A DNA stretch of 64,000 nucleotides, from positions 8,371 to 72,370 of the forward strand of contig CAZBHS010000031.1 in assembly GCA_964491915.1 (NCBI GenBank), in the 5' to 3' direction. The notes under the pieces are model-generated. The model ran no database searches, was not told the origin of the DNA, and saw nothing but the letters and a program-made list of their open reading frames with translations. The translations under genes were made by a program, and so were the position numbers. The stretch is from JAHELQ01 sp964491915 (GTDB taxonomy: Bacteria; Acidobacteriota; Aminicenantia; UBA2199). Positions 8,208 to 16,759 of the stretch are shown piece by piece (position 1 is the first letter of the stretch; every line of letters begins with the position of its first letter).

Positions 8208-10298
8208 ATGCAAAAAACAGTGGAGATTGAGATAGATCGGACTATACTTAAGATCGAAACCCATCGTTGGGCGAAACAGTCAGATGGGTCGGCGGTGCTT
8301 ACGTTCAAAGACAACATGATGTTGGTAACCGCCAATATGAGAGAAGAAGCTTCAGAAACCCAGGAATTTTTTCCCCTGATGGTTGATTATCGTGAAAACA
8401 ACTATGCCGGAGGAAAAATCCCCGGTGGGTTCTTCAAACGGGAGGGCAAACCGTCCTCGAGGGAGGTTTTGATGTCCCGCTTGATCGACCGTCCGATCCG
8501 CCCGCTGTTCCCGGAAAACTTCTTCAATGACACTCAGGTTATCGCGATGCTGTTATCAGGCGATTTTAGCATCGATTACGATTCACTCGGGATTATTGGA
8601 GCGTCGGCAGCGCTTCTGTCTTCCACGATTCCGTTTACAACTCCGGTAGGAGCTGTAAAGATTGGAAGAAAAGACGGAAGTTTTATTGTCAATCCGGGAA
8701 GAGAAGAGTTAAAAGAGATGGAAATGGTTGTTCAGGCCGCCGGTACTGAAGATGATATCGTTATGCTGGAAGCCGAAGGCCATGAATTCGACGAAGATAT
8801 CCTGAAACAGGCTCTCATCCTTGCAAAAGAATGTATCTCCAAAATTTGTGAGGCTCAGAGGGTACTTATCAATCCCGATAAGGTCCAGGTAGCCGAAGAC
8901 GTTGAACTGAAAGAAATGTACGAGGCTTTGAAAGCTAAATATGAAGAACCTTTGAGGGAAGCGATTTTTACCGTCGGCAAAAAAGAGAGAAAGGAAAAAT
9001 CAAAAATTGTATCCAACGACGTTCTCGAAGGCGAAGAGGACGAAGTTAAGATCGCCAAATTGAAACGGGCGTTCCACAAACTGGAATACAATGTTTTTAG
9101 GGAAACCCTGATTAAAGAGCGGAAACGGAACGACGGCCGGGAATTTGATGAAATCAGAGATATTTCAATCGAGTTGGGAATTTTGCCCCGCGTCCATGGC
9201 TCCGCCGTGTTTACCCGCGGCGAGACCCAATCCCTTTCCACCGTCACTCTTGGAAGCGATGACGACGCTCAGAGAGTTGATGATTTGTGGTCAACAGGCG
9301 ATACGAAAAAATTCATGCTTCACTATAATTTCCCGCCCTATTCAGTTGGCGAGGTAAGTTTTCTCAGAGGCGCCGGTCGAAGAGAGATTGGCCATGGCCA
9401 ATTGGCTGAGAAATCCTTGAAAAACATTCTTCCCGACGAAGAAACGTTCCCTTATACCATTCGCATTGTATCCGACATAATGGAATCCAACGGTTCGTCC
9501 TCCATGGCAACCGTATGCGGCGGTACTCTGGCGTTGATGAATGCCGGCGTTCCTATTACCGCGCCGGTTTCCGGGATTGCAATGGGCCTTGTCAAAGAGG
9601 GCGACGATTTTGCCATCTTGACTGACATCGCTGGTTTCGAAGATCATTTTGGAGATATGGATTTCAAAGTGGCAGGTACTGAAAAGGGTATCACTGCCGT
9701 TCAACTCGATATTAAAATCGATGGTTTGAGCGATGAGATTATCGACGGTACTCTGGAAGCGGCCAAAAAAGCGCGCCTGTATATTCTGGGAAAAATGCGG
9801 GCTGAGATTGCGGTACCTTCCGAAGAGTTGTCGGCCTATGCTCCGGTGATCTTAACCATGCATATCAATCCCGAAAAAATCAAAGATCTTATCGGCCCCG
9901 GTGGAAAAACCATCAAGGAGTTGGTCGCCACATACAATGTGAAAATCAATACCGAAGATGACGGTAGGGTCACGATCGCCGCCCAGAATATGGAAGTCGG
10001 CGAGAAGGTCGAGAAGCGAATCAACGAATTGACAGCCGTTGTGGAAGTTGGAAAGATCTATAAAGGCAAGATTACCAGAATCGAAGATTACGGCGTGTTT
10101 GTCGAAATCCTGAATGGTTCCATGGGCCTCCTGCATATATCTGAAATTTCCCACCGGAGAATTCGCAACATCAAGGATGTCAATTATAAAATCGGGCAGT
10201 TTATCGATGTGAAAGTTATCGGAGTTGACCGTGATAATAGGATCAAGGTGAGTAAAAAGGCCATCGAGTCAGATCGCCCGCAGTCCTTTGAAAAATGA
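8208..10298 (+). CDS. pnp: Polyribonucleotide nucleotidyltransferase (PNPase)
   Basis: 696 residues: two RNase PH-like domains (first with RLIDRPIRPLFPENF, second with HYNFPPYSVGE and DIAGFEDHFGDMDFKVAGT). A KH domain follows (IGPGGKTIKELV near residue 565), then an S1 domain (GKIYKGKITRIEDYGVFVEI). It degrades RNA 3' to 5' phosphorolytically and is a degradosome component in many bacteria. A good AAGGAG precedes the ATG. The next gene's ATG overlaps its stop (ATGA), so the pseudopilin is translationally coupled. Confidence 0.97.
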   Translation: MQKTVEIEIDRTILKIETHRWAKQSDGSAVLTFKDNMMLVTANMREEASETQEFFPLMVDYRENNYAGGKIPGGFFKREGKPSSREVLMSRLIDRPIRPLFPENFFNDTQVIAMLLSGDFSIDYDSLGIIGASAALLSSTIPFTTPVGAVKIGRKDGSFIVNPGREELKEMEMVVQAAGTEDDIVMLEAEGHEFDEDILKQALILAKECISKICEAQRVLINPDKVQVAEDVELKEMYEALKAKYEEPLREAIFTVGKKERKEKSKIVSNDVLEGEEDEVKIAKLKRAFHKLEYNVFRETLIKERKRNDGREFDEIRDISIELGILPRVHGSAVFTRGETQSLSTVTLGSDDDAQRVDDLWSTGDTKKFMLHYNFPPYSVGEVSFLRGAGRREIGHGQLAEKSLKNILPDEETFPYTIRIVSDIMESNGSSSMATVCGGTLALMNAGVPITAPVSGIAMGLVKEGDDFAILTDIAGFEDHFGDMDFKVAGTEKGITAVQLDIKIDGLSDEIIDGTLEAAKKARLYILGKMRAEIAVPSEELSAYAPVILTMHINPEKIKDLIGPGGKTIKELVATYNVKINTEDDGRVTIAAQNMEVGEKVEKRINELTAVVEVGKIYKGKITRIEDYGVFVEILNGSMGLLHISEISHRRIRNIKDVNYKIGQFIDVKVIGVDRDNRIKVSKKAIESDRPQSFEK

Positions 10299-10801
10299 GA
10301 CGACCAAAACATAAACAATTAAAGTTTAATCTCTTTAAAGAGTACAAAACGCAGGGCTTCACACTGATAGAATTATTGGTGGTAGTCCTGATTGTTTCTG
10401 TTCTTGCAGCTATTGCGATTCCAATCGCCGAAACATCTATCAAGCGTGAACGCGAGATTGAGTTTCGGCGCAATCTCCGCCTTATCCGCTCTGCAATCGA
10501 TGAATATAAAATATTCGTGACAGAGAAGAATATCAAAATGGATGATGACCGTTATGGTTATCCAGAGGAATTGGAAGAATTGGTGAAAGGAATCGAATAT
10601 AGGGATGAGAAAAATAAGGAAAGAATCAAGAAGTTCTTGAGAAAAATTCCCATCGACCCAATTACCAATACCTATGAATGGGGCATGCGTTCTTACCAGG
10701 ACAAGAGAGATTCCGGATCCTGGGGTGAAGAGAATGTGTATGATGTGTATACCAAATCGGAACGTAAGGCCCTGGATGGGACCTATTACAAGGAATGGTA
10801 A
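10295..10801 (+). CDS. Type II secretion/type IV pseudopilin (GspG-like)
   Basis: 168 residues. A basic leader of about 20 residues is followed by the class III signal GFTLIELLVVVLIVSVLAAIA, cleaved by prepilin peptidase before Phe, with the conserved Glu at mature position 5. The rest is a charged globular domain that includes IDEYK, a PIDPITNTYEWGMRS stretch and a C-terminal DGTYYKEW, as in GspG-like major pseudopilins. The start overlaps the pnp stop by 4 bases. No other secretion gene is adjacent, so it is an orphan pseudopilin here. Confidence 0.85.
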   Translation: MRRPKHKQLKFNLFKEYKTQGFTLIELLVVVLIVSVLAAIAIPIAETSIKREREIEFRRNLRLIRSAIDEYKIFVTEKNIKMDDDRYGYPEELEELVKGIEYRDEKNKERIKKFLRKIPIDPITNTYEWGMRSYQDKRDSGSWGEENVYDVYTKSERKALDGTYYKEW

Positions 10802-10817
10802 TCGGTTTTCTATTCCC

Positions 10818-11726
10818 ATGATCATTTCTGCCAGCAGGCGTACCGATATTCCGGCGTTTTTTTCCGATTGGTTTTTAAATCGTTTAAATGAGGGCCATGC
10901 ACTGGTTCGCAATCCAATGAATCCGAAGATGGTGAGCCGGATTATTCTATCCCCGGATACTGTAGATTGTATCGTTTTTTGGACTAAAAATCCCTATCCA
11001 TTGATGGGTCGGCTTGAAGAGTTGGAAAAATTGGGGTATCGCTTTTATTTTTTATTTTCATTGAATGGATATGGCTCAATCCTGGAGGAACATGTTCCAC
11101 CGGTGGAGCAGGTTGTCGATACCTTCCGCTCCCTTTCGGGAATGATCGGAAAAGAGCGGGTAGTATGGCGGTATGACCCGGTAATTTTTTCCCATAAGAT
11201 GGACGTTGCATTTCATATTAAACATTTCGGCGGATTGGCTGAGAGTTTGAAGGGATTTACCGATGCTTGTATCTTTAGCTTTCTTGATCTCTATAAAAAA
11301 TGCGAACGAAATTTAAGGGGCCATAATATTTTCACTCCTGATGGTGAGACTATGCAAACGCTGTCCGCAAAGTTTATGGAAATCGCAAAAAAAAACGGAT
11401 TGGCGCTACGGGCATGCGCCGAGGATTTACAGCGATTGGGGCTCCGGCATTTAGAACCCGCACGTTGTATCGACGATTCTCTTGTCAGCCGTATTATTGG
11501 CCGGGATATTCGTTTACCCAAGGATAAAAATCAACGCGCTTTGTGCGGGTGTGTCGAGAGTATCGACATAGGGGCCTACAATACTTGCGGTCATCTGTGC
11601 CGCTACTGCTATGCCAATTCCAATTCCGCCACAGTAAAAAAAAATCTCGAAAATCACCATCCCGGCGCACCATTTTTAATCGGGGGAGCAGAGGAGGGGG
11701 ATGTTATTCACGATCGCGGGAATTAG
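10818..11726 (+). CDS. DUF1848 family protein with C-terminal Cys cluster
   Basis: 302 residues from the ATG at 10818 (MIISASRRTDIPAF, the typical DUF1848 N-terminus); a longer in-frame reading from 10674 overlaps the pseudopilin and was rejected. Conserved blocks include VFWTKNP and WRYDPVIF. The C-terminus has CGC, then DIGAYNTCGHLCRYCYAN, a CX3CX2C arrangement like a radical SAM cluster but at the opposite end of the protein. The family has no assigned function that I know. No strong ribosome binding site is visible; it probably follows pnp and the pseudopilin by read-through. Confidence 0.8.
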   Translation: MIISASRRTDIPAFFSDWFLNRLNEGHALVRNPMNPKMVSRIILSPDTVDCIVFWTKNPYPLMGRLEELEKLGYRFYFLFSLNGYGSILEEHVPPVEQVVDTFRSLSGMIGKERVVWRYDPVIFSHKMDVAFHIKHFGGLAESLKGFTDACIFSFLDLYKKCERNLRGHNIFTPDGETMQTLSAKFMEIAKKNGLALRACAEDLQRLGLRHLEPARCIDDSLVSRIIGRDIRLPKDKNQRALCGCVESIDIGAYNTCGHLCRYCYANSNSATVKKNLENHHPGAPFLIGGAEEGDVIHDRGN

Positions 11727-11866
11727 CGAATCATACCTGTAATTACTACAAAAAATTGATTTTAAGCTTGACTAATTTTTTGGTCCTTGCTAATATTAAT
11801 TTTTCTCCTTCATAGGTTTTATCGCTATTGAGTGAAACTAAAATTGATTATCTAAAGGAGGCAAGC

Positions 11867-12217
11867 ATGAATGAATTAGTTAAAAGATTAACGAAGGAAC
11901 AGCCAGTAGAAGCGGCCAGACCGGAAAAAACCGCAAAGGCCTTAAAGGAATGCATCGATAGAGATTACGTACACATCATGTTTAAAAATACTGGCACCGA
12001 AGTCGGTGTTCAGTTAGATCGTAGAGACTGCAATTTTAGCGATGGTGATTTTGATAAAGGAACCGGAAAAGTGCACCTTGTTGGCGGTTTGACACTTAAT
12101 TATGATAAAGTACGCTGTATTGCCGATATCGATCTGGAATCTCTGGAAGGTAACGGTAAACTCGAACCGGTCAGTGATGAAGAGTATGAGTTGATCATGG
12201 GGAAAACCGATTCTTGA
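11867..12217 (+). CDS. Conserved-looking small soluble protein, unknown function
   Basis: 116 residues starting at the ATG at 11867, chosen because AAAGGAGG lies 6 bases before it. The protein is soluble and mostly beta-rich in appearance: VHIMFKNTGTEVGVQLDRR, then VHLVGGLTLNYDKVRCIADIDL, with an acidic tail. Two cysteines lie in the core. There is no signal peptide or membrane segment and I do not recognise the family. It stands alone between DUF1848 and rpoZ. Confidence 0.7.
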   Translation: MNELVKRLTKEQPVEAARPEKTAKALKECIDRDYVHIMFKNTGTEVGVQLDRRDCNFSDGDFDKGTGKVHLVGGLTLNYDKVRCIADIDLESLEGNGKLEPVSDEEYELIMGKTDS

Positions 12218-12267
12218 TTCTAAGTGATTCGGTGCATTAAAAAGAAACGAATATTTTAAAATTTAGT

Positions 12268-12291
12268 GGGGGGTTGCAATGCAATGCCCCC
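12268..12291 (+). terminator. Putative terminator hairpin before rpoZ promoter
   Basis: A run of G (12268-12273) pairs with CCCCC (12287-12291), with an inner TTGCA/TGCAA pairing. It is followed after six bases by a short T-rich stretch. It lies between the 116-residue gene and the rpoZ promoter. Confidence 0.45.
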
Positions 12292-12330
12292 GTAACTATT
12301 TTTCCTAAAAGGGTGGATTTCTGTAAAATA

Positions 12331-12358
12331 TTGACTTACAGACTATTTCTGGTATAAT
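12331..12358 (+). promoter_or_regulatory. Sigma-70 promoter upstream of rpoZ
   Basis: TTGACT (12331-12336), 16-base spacer, TATAAT (12353-12358). The predicted leader before the TTG start of rpoZ is roughly 90 bases. Confidence 0.65.
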
Positions 12359-12457
12359 TAAAGTGTTATTCTTTTAATCCTGATGATTTTTTCCAGGTTG
12401 ATTCTGGGTTATGATTGTTAGTTATGATCGATAGTAATGTGTTTTTAGGAGGAACTG

Positions 12458-12877
12458 TTGGATAATAATAAATTTATAGATTGTAAATTCCGGCTGGTCA
12501 TACTCGCTGCTAAACGGGCGAAGCAATTGGTAAGAGGTAGTAAGAAAAAAATAAATATGCATGCAGAAAACCCGTTGACGATAGCATTGAAAGAAATAGA
12601 ATTGGGATTAATAAACTTTAAGTATGTGGATGAAGCGAGCGGCCAAATGGATCTCGAGAGCTTCGAAGCGCTTGGAAACGACATAGAAACGTCGGAGGAA
12701 GATGATTTACTCAGCCTTGCCGGCGATGATGAAGATGAAGACTATATTGATGAAGCCGAAGATGAGGAGCAGCTCGAGGAAGATGCCGAGGATGACGAGG
12801 ATGACGAGGAAGACGAGGAAGACGAGGAAGAGGATTTAGATGACTCCGACGATATAAAAGATGATGACGAAGATTAG
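12458..12877 (+). CDS. rpoZ: RNA polymerase omega subunit with long acidic tail
   Basis: 139 residues starting at TTG (12458) six bases after AGGAGG. Residues 8-60 match omega: DCKFRLVILAAKRAKQLVRG, a short basic stretch, then PLTIALKEIELGLINFKYV. Omega assists assembly and stability of RNA polymerase and is normally 65-100 residues. Here about 60 further residues are almost wholly Asp and Glu (from about residue 82), a disordered low-complexity tail. The heptose gene starts 21 bases downstream. Confidence 0.85.
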   Translation: MDNNKFIDCKFRLVILAAKRAKQLVRGSKKKINMHAENPLTIALKEIELGLINFKYVDEASGQMDLESFEALGNDIETSEEDDLLSLAGDDEDEDYIDEAEDEEQLEEDAEDDEDDEEDEEDEEEDLDDSDDIKDDDED

Positions 12878-12898
12878 ATTCGGCTTTTTCTAACTGCT

Positions 12899-13912
12899 AT
12901 GAGAATAATTGTGCGGTCGCCAAATTGGATTGGCGACTGTGTTATGTGTTTACCGGCCATTCGGGCATTGCGCGCCCTTTACGAAGAAAACGAAATAATT
13001 ATCGTAACCAAACACTATCTCCATGATGTATTTATCCATATTCCTGAAATCGCGAGGATCTGGACAATTCCCGACGATTTAGGTATAAAAGGACTATTCA
13101 ACGTTTCCCGCGACTTAAGTCACATTGATTGTGATTCCGGTATTCTTTTTACCAATTCTTTTCATTCGGCTTTGTTGTTCAAATTGGCCAGGATTCCCAA
13201 TCTTATAGGCTACAATAAGGATCTACGAGGTTTTCTTCTTGACAGCGCCCAACATTTCCCCAAAAATGAAAAGCATCATATTTATTTTTACCTTGATTTA
13301 ATTGAAGCGTTTGGCGGGGAAAAAATTCAGGATCATTACCCACATTCCCTGGGGATCGTAGAACCGGAACTTCACGAGGTGCGGCAACGGTTGAAAGGCT
13401 TTGGGATCGATGTGGAACGACCGATGTTAGGGATCTCTCCATCTGCGGCTTATGGTACTGCCAAGCAATGGGAGCCCTCGTCGTTTTCCCGTTTGATCCA
13501 CCACGTATGCGTTAACTTTCCCGAGCTACAGATCGTTCTTCTGGGTTCTCAAAAAGAACGGGAGAAAATTTCCGCAATTTCTTCCGAGGCGGACGGGCAT
13601 TCTTTCAATCTTGCCGGGAAGTTCAGTCTTAGAGAATCAATAGTGGCTATTTCTCTGTGCGATTGTTTTCTCGGGAATGATTCAGGCCTTCTTCATATTG
13701 CATCGGCAGTCGATGTTCCCTATGTCGGGATTTTTGGCCCCACCATCCCTCATAAGACCGCGCCACTCTCCAATCGGTCCAGAGTTCTTTATAAAAAGGC
13801 TGGCTGCGCTCCATGCAATCACCGGGATTGCCCTCTCGATCATCGCTGTATGACCAGAATTTCGGTAGAGGAAGTTTATGAAGCTGTGGCTTCATTTTTG
13901 TCTGGAGGCTGA
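12899..13912 (+). CDS. waaF: Glycosyltransferase family 9, heptosyltransferase II-like
   Basis: 337 residues. The N-terminus MRIIVRSPNWIGDCVMCLPAIRAL is the ADP-heptose:LPS heptosyltransferase II signature. The C-terminal half has SAAYGTAKQWEP, LGNDSGLLHIASA and GPTIPHKTAP, the nucleotide-sugar site of GT9. The tail CAPCNHRDCPLDHRCM is typical of the WaaF branch. It would add heptose to the inner core of LPS at the inner leaflet. The gmhB-like gene begins inside its 3' end (35-base overlap), consistent with a heptose operon. Confidence 0.85.
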   Translation: MRIIVRSPNWIGDCVMCLPAIRALRALYEENEIIIVTKHYLHDVFIHIPEIARIWTIPDDLGIKGLFNVSRDLSHIDCDSGILFTNSFHSALLFKLARIPNLIGYNKDLRGFLLDSAQHFPKNEKHHIYFYLDLIEAFGGEKIQDHYPHSLGIVEPELHEVRQRLKGFGIDVERPMLGISPSAAYGTAKQWEPSSFSRLIHHVCVNFPELQIVLLGSQKEREKISAISSEADGHSFNLAGKFSLRESIVAISLCDCFLGNDSGLLHIASAVDVPYVGIFGPTIPHKTAPLSNRSRVLYKKAGCAPCNHRDCPLDHRCMTRISVEEVYEAVASFLSGG

Positions 13913-14495
13913 TATTCATTCTAATACGAGGAACCTCCAACATATTGCGGTTTTTTTAGACCGGGACGGCACTATAAATAAAGACAAAGGCTACATTTGC
14001 AAATATTCCGATATTGAAATCTTTCCCGGTGCTATCGACGCCATAAAGGAGATCAAGATTCGGGGCTTTAAAATATTGGTGGTAACCAATCAAGCGTCGA
14101 TCGCGAAGTCCATCTGCACAGAGGAGCAGGTTCAGGATATTCATGAGCGGATGAGTCATTTTTTGCGGTCCTCCGGCGCAATTATAGACCGGTTCTATTA
14201 CAGTCCCTATCATGAGGAGGGGGTGGTTCCCCAGTTCGCGATGCCTCATCCGTCAAGAAAACCGTTGCCGGGAATGCTTCTGCAGGGGGCAAAGGATTTC
14301 GATATCGATTTAACTCGATCATATATGGTTGGAGACAGCGGCCGTGATATTATTGCCGGAAAAAGCGCGGGATGCCGAACTATTTTAGTGTTGACCGGTC
14401 ATGGTAAAAAAGCTGAGAAAGAGTTATCCGACCGCAACGAAAAACCTGATTTTATTGCCGACAATCTCTGGGATGCCCTAAAATATATTAAATAA
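13878..14495 (+). CDS. GmhB-like HAD phosphatase, zinc ligands lost
   Basis: 205 residues if the ATG at 13878 is used. That start overlaps waaF by 35 bases, and the conserved part begins only at residue 24 (IAVFLDRDGTI). An ATT at 13911, 5 bases after GGAGG, is an alternative start. HAD motifs: FLDRDGT, VVTNQA, K in RKPLPGML, and MVGDSGRDI. GmhB dephosphorylates heptose 1,7-bisphosphate in ADP-heptose synthesis. The usual Zn site (CPHH...CDCRKP) is here SPYH...MPHPSRKP, so the cysteines are gone. Such zinc-free members exist in the histidinol-phosphatase/GmhB group; the neighbouring waaF favours the heptose role. Confidence 0.75.
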   Translation: MKLWLHFCLEADIHSNTRNLQHIAVFLDRDGTINKDKGYICKYSDIEIFPGAIDAIKEIKIRGFKILVVTNQASIAKSICTEEQVQDIHERMSHFLRSSGAIIDRFYYSPYHEEGVVPQFAMPHPSRKPLPGMLLQGAKDFDIDLTRSYMVGDSGRDIIAGKSAGCRTILVLTGHGKKAEKELSDRNEKPDFIADNLWDALKYIK

Positions 14496-14520
14496 AAAAA
14501 AGGGCAGGCTCTGCCTGCCC
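14493..14520 (-). terminator. Rho-independent terminator of argF
   Basis: Perfect 8-bp stem GGGCAGGC (14502-14509)/GCCTGCCC (14513-14520) with a TCT loop. On the minus strand it is followed by eight T (14500-14493), 40 bases after the argF stop. The T-tract overlaps the stop codon of the convergent GmhB-like gene, so the element fills the whole space between them. Confidence 0.9.
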
Positions 14521-14559
14521 TATATGTGATATCAGATCAATTTACCCTTATTAAGTTTG

Positions 14560-15558
14560 TTATGCAAGGGTTGCCACCATTACAGCCTTGATGGTGTGCA
14601 TACGATTTTCCGCTTCGTCGAATACGATCGAAGCTTCGGATTCAAAAACATCGTCTGTTACTTCCATTCCGTTAAGGCCGAATTTCTGAAAAATTTCCTC
14701 TCCGACTTTTGTTTCGCGGTTATGAAATGCCGGCAGGCAGTGCAGGAATTTTACATTCGGATTCCCGGTTTTTTTAATGGTTTCCTTGTTGATCTGGAAG
14801 GGTTTCAGCAATTTGATCCGTTCTTCCCATACGGAGTCCGGTTCGCCCATAGATACCCAGACATCTGAATAGAGAAAATCAGCGCCCTTCACCGCTTCGT
14901 CCACATTGTCGGTGATAGTGATTTTTGCGCCTGTCTGTTTGGCAATTTCCCGGCACTGGGCGATCAATTCCGCAGTGGGCTGATATTCTTTTGGGGCGGC
15001 TAAACGAATATCCATTCCCATTTTAGCTCCGCCTACCAACAGCGAGTTGCCCATATTGAAGCGCGCGTCTCCAAGGTAGCAGAGAGTCATCTGGTTCATC
15101 GGTTTATTGGAGTGTTCTCTCATGGTCATGAAATCCGCCAGAATCTGAGTGGGGTGGTATTCATTGGTCAAGCCGTTCCAAACTGGAACACCGGCGTATG
15201 CGCCCAATTCTTCCACGATTTTCTGACCAAAACCACGGTATTCGATTCCATCATACATGCGGCCCAATACGCGGGCTGTATCTTTCATGGATTCTTTGTG
15301 GCCAATCTGAGAGCCGGAGGGTCCCAGATATGTGACATGCGCTCCCTGGTCCTTGGCCGCAACTTCAAATGCGCAACGGGTGCGGGTGGATGATTTCTCA
15401 AAAATCAAGGCAATGTTTTTACCTGTGAGTTTGGGCTGTTCGGTTCCGGCGTATTTCGCCTTTTTCAAATCAGCCGAAAGGTCGAGTAAGAATAAAATTT
15501 CTTTGGGAGTGAAATCCAGTAACTTTAGAAAGTTCCGGTTTTTAAGATTGTATGCCAT
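14560..15558 (-). CDS. argF: Ornithine carbamoyltransferase
   Basis: 332 residues. Carbamoyl-phosphate site EKSSTRTRCAFEVAA (the STRTR signature), then HPTQILADFMT and the ornithine-site HCLPAFH. It transfers carbamoyl phosphate to ornithine to give citrulline, in arginine synthesis or in the catabolic deiminase pathway. A clean AGGAGG precedes the ATG, a promoter lies about 36 bases upstream and a strong terminator follows. It is a single-gene unit; no arginine genes are adjacent. Confidence 0.95.
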   Translation of the reverse strand: MAYNLKNRNFLKLLDFTPKEILFLLDLSADLKKAKYAGTEQPKLTGKNIALIFEKSSTRTRCAFEVAAKDQGAHVTYLGPSGSQIGHKESMKDTARVLGRMYDGIEYRGFGQKIVEELGAYAGVPVWNGLTNEYHPTQILADFMTMREHSNKPMNQMTLCYLGDARFNMGNSLLVGGAKMGMDIRLAAPKEYQPTAELIAQCREIAKQTGAKITITDNVDEAVKGADFLYSDVWVSMGEPDSVWEERIKLLKPFQINKETIKKTGNPNVKFLHCLPAFHNRETKVGEEIFQKFGLNGMEVTDDVFESEASIVFDEAENRMHTIKAVMVATLA

Positions 15559-15593
15559 ATGATTCCTCCTGGTTATCGTTGAAGTTAAAGCCT

Positions 15594-15622
15594 ATCTTAC
15601 CGTAAATGACGATTTAAATCAA
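15594..15622 (-). promoter_or_regulatory. Sigma-70 promoter of argF
   Basis: On the minus strand TTGATT (15622-15617), 17-base spacer, TAAGAT (15599-15594), ending 35 bases before the argF start. Confidence 0.55.
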
Positions 15623-15675
15623 TAGATTTTCACTCCCATTCTCTGAGAGCAGAAATTTCCCACCGGGTTCCGGCC

Positions 15676-15704
15676 TTGGCAAAATTGGCGAATCATTGTA
15701 AAAT
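15676..15704 (+). promoter_or_regulatory. Sigma-70 promoter giving a leaderless queC transcript
   Basis: TTGGCA (15676-15681), exactly 17 bases, TAAAAT (15699-15704). The queC ATG begins only 8 bases after the -10 box, where transcription should start, and there is no ribosome binding site. The mRNA therefore looks leaderless. Confidence 0.6.
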
Positions 15705-15711
15705 ACCGTGT

Positions 15712-16413
15712 ATGAAAAAAGAAAAAGCTCTGATTTTATTTTCCGGCGGCCTTGATTCCACCACTTCATTATATTGGGCCCGAGAGCAATTCGGGGACGT
15801 GGCCGCGTTGGTGTTCAGCTATTCGCAAAAACACGATATTGAGGTGAAAATGGCTGAAAAAATTGCCCGTCGTCTGGGTATCCGCTATCATGTCGTGGAT
15901 TTTTCCCTCAAGGAATTGGCAAAATCCGCATTGATCGATGAAAACAAAGAGATACCTCCCTCGTTTCAGGAAGCGAAAGATGGCGAGGGAATTCCCTATA
16001 CCTATGTTCCCTTCCGGAATGGGATTTTTCTCTCGATAGCGGCGGCTTATGGCGAATCTCACGGGTTTTACAACCTTGTGACGGGTTTTAACCAGATCGA
16101 TACCCCTGATTATCCGGATACCACAGAAACATTCACTCAAAAAATGGAGGATGCGATCAATCAGGGCACTTTCGCTTCCGCCGGTAAGTTTCGTTTTCAG
16201 TTGCATACTCCGTTAGTGAGGATGACAAAGGTGGAGATTATCCGGTTCGGATTAAAAATGGGAGCTGATTATTCTTATTCTGTCAGTTGTTATCGCGGCG
16301 GGGAGATTCCCTGTCTGGCTTGCCCCTCTTGCGATATCCGCAACGGAGCTTTCATAGAGTGTGGGCTCGAGGATCCATTGATCCAACGATTGAAAAAGGA
16401 GAATAGATATTGA
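15712..16413 (+). CDS. queC: 7-cyano-7-deazaguanine synthase QueC
   Basis: 233 residues from the ATG at 15712; in-frame codons further upstream lie inside the promoter. PP-loop SGGLDSTTSLYWA binds ATP, VPFRNGIFLS is the QueC signature, and the C-terminal CYRGGEIPCLACPSCDIR holds the four zinc-binding cysteines. It converts 7-carboxy-7-deazaguanine to preQ0 in queuosine synthesis. It heads a three-gene operon with queD (TTGA overlap) and queE. Confidence 0.95.
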   Translation: MKKEKALILFSGGLDSTTSLYWAREQFGDVAALVFSYSQKHDIEVKMAEKIARRLGIRYHVVDFSLKELAKSALIDENKEIPPSFQEAKDGEGIPYTYVPFRNGIFLSIAAAYGESHGFYNLVTGFNQIDTPDYPDTTETFTQKMEDAINQGTFASAGKFRFQLHTPLVRMTKVEIIRFGLKMGADYSYSVSCYRGGEIPCLACPSCDIRNGAFIECGLEDPLIQRLKKENRY

Positions 16414-16751
16414 GTTGGGAATTGGTTGTCAAACAAAAATTTTCTGCCGCTCATTTCCTGGAGAATTACCGGGGAAAGTGCGAAAAAATGCATGGGCATA
16501 CATTTCAGGCGGAGGTGTACTTTGAGGTACATACCCTTGATAAAGCGGGTATATCCATTGATTTTACGGAAGTGAAAAGTTATCTTTTAGATGTGTTGCC
16601 GGATCATAAGATGTTGAACGATGAATTCGATTTCTCGCCGTCTGCTGAAAATCTGTCCCGCTATTTTTACAAAAAAATCAAGGAGAAATATCCGGTATCC
16701 AGGGTTGTTATCTGGGAATCGGAAAACGCCGGGGCGATTTATTCGGAGTGA
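16410..16751 (+). CDS. queD: 6-carboxytetrahydropterin synthase QueD
   Basis: 113 residues, starting at TTG (16410) that overlaps the queC stop (TTGA). Zinc ligands are the His in FSAAHFL and the two His in MHGHTF; the catalytic Cys is in GKCEKMHGH. Further on lie DFTEVK, DHKMLND and the C-terminal WESENAGAIY, all typical of QueD. It makes 6-carboxy-5,6,7,8-tetrahydropterin from dihydroneopterin triphosphate, the first committed step to preQ0. Slightly shorter than E. coli QueD. Confidence 0.94.
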   Translation: MSWELVVKQKFSAAHFLENYRGKCEKMHGHTFQAEVYFEVHTLDKAGISIDFTEVKSYLLDVLPDHKMLNDEFDFSPSAENLSRYFYKKIKEKYPVSRVVIWESENAGAIYSE

Positions 16752-16759
16752 GGCGGTAG

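Noticed and set aside
10674..10817. N-terminal extension of the DUF1848 frame
   Set aside because: Overlaps the pseudopilin gene entirely and the extra residues have no protein-like pattern; the family starts at MIISASRRTDIP.
15559..15711. preQ1 riboswitch or other leader structure before queC
   Set aside because: The promoter lies directly before the ATG, so nothing upstream would be in the transcript.
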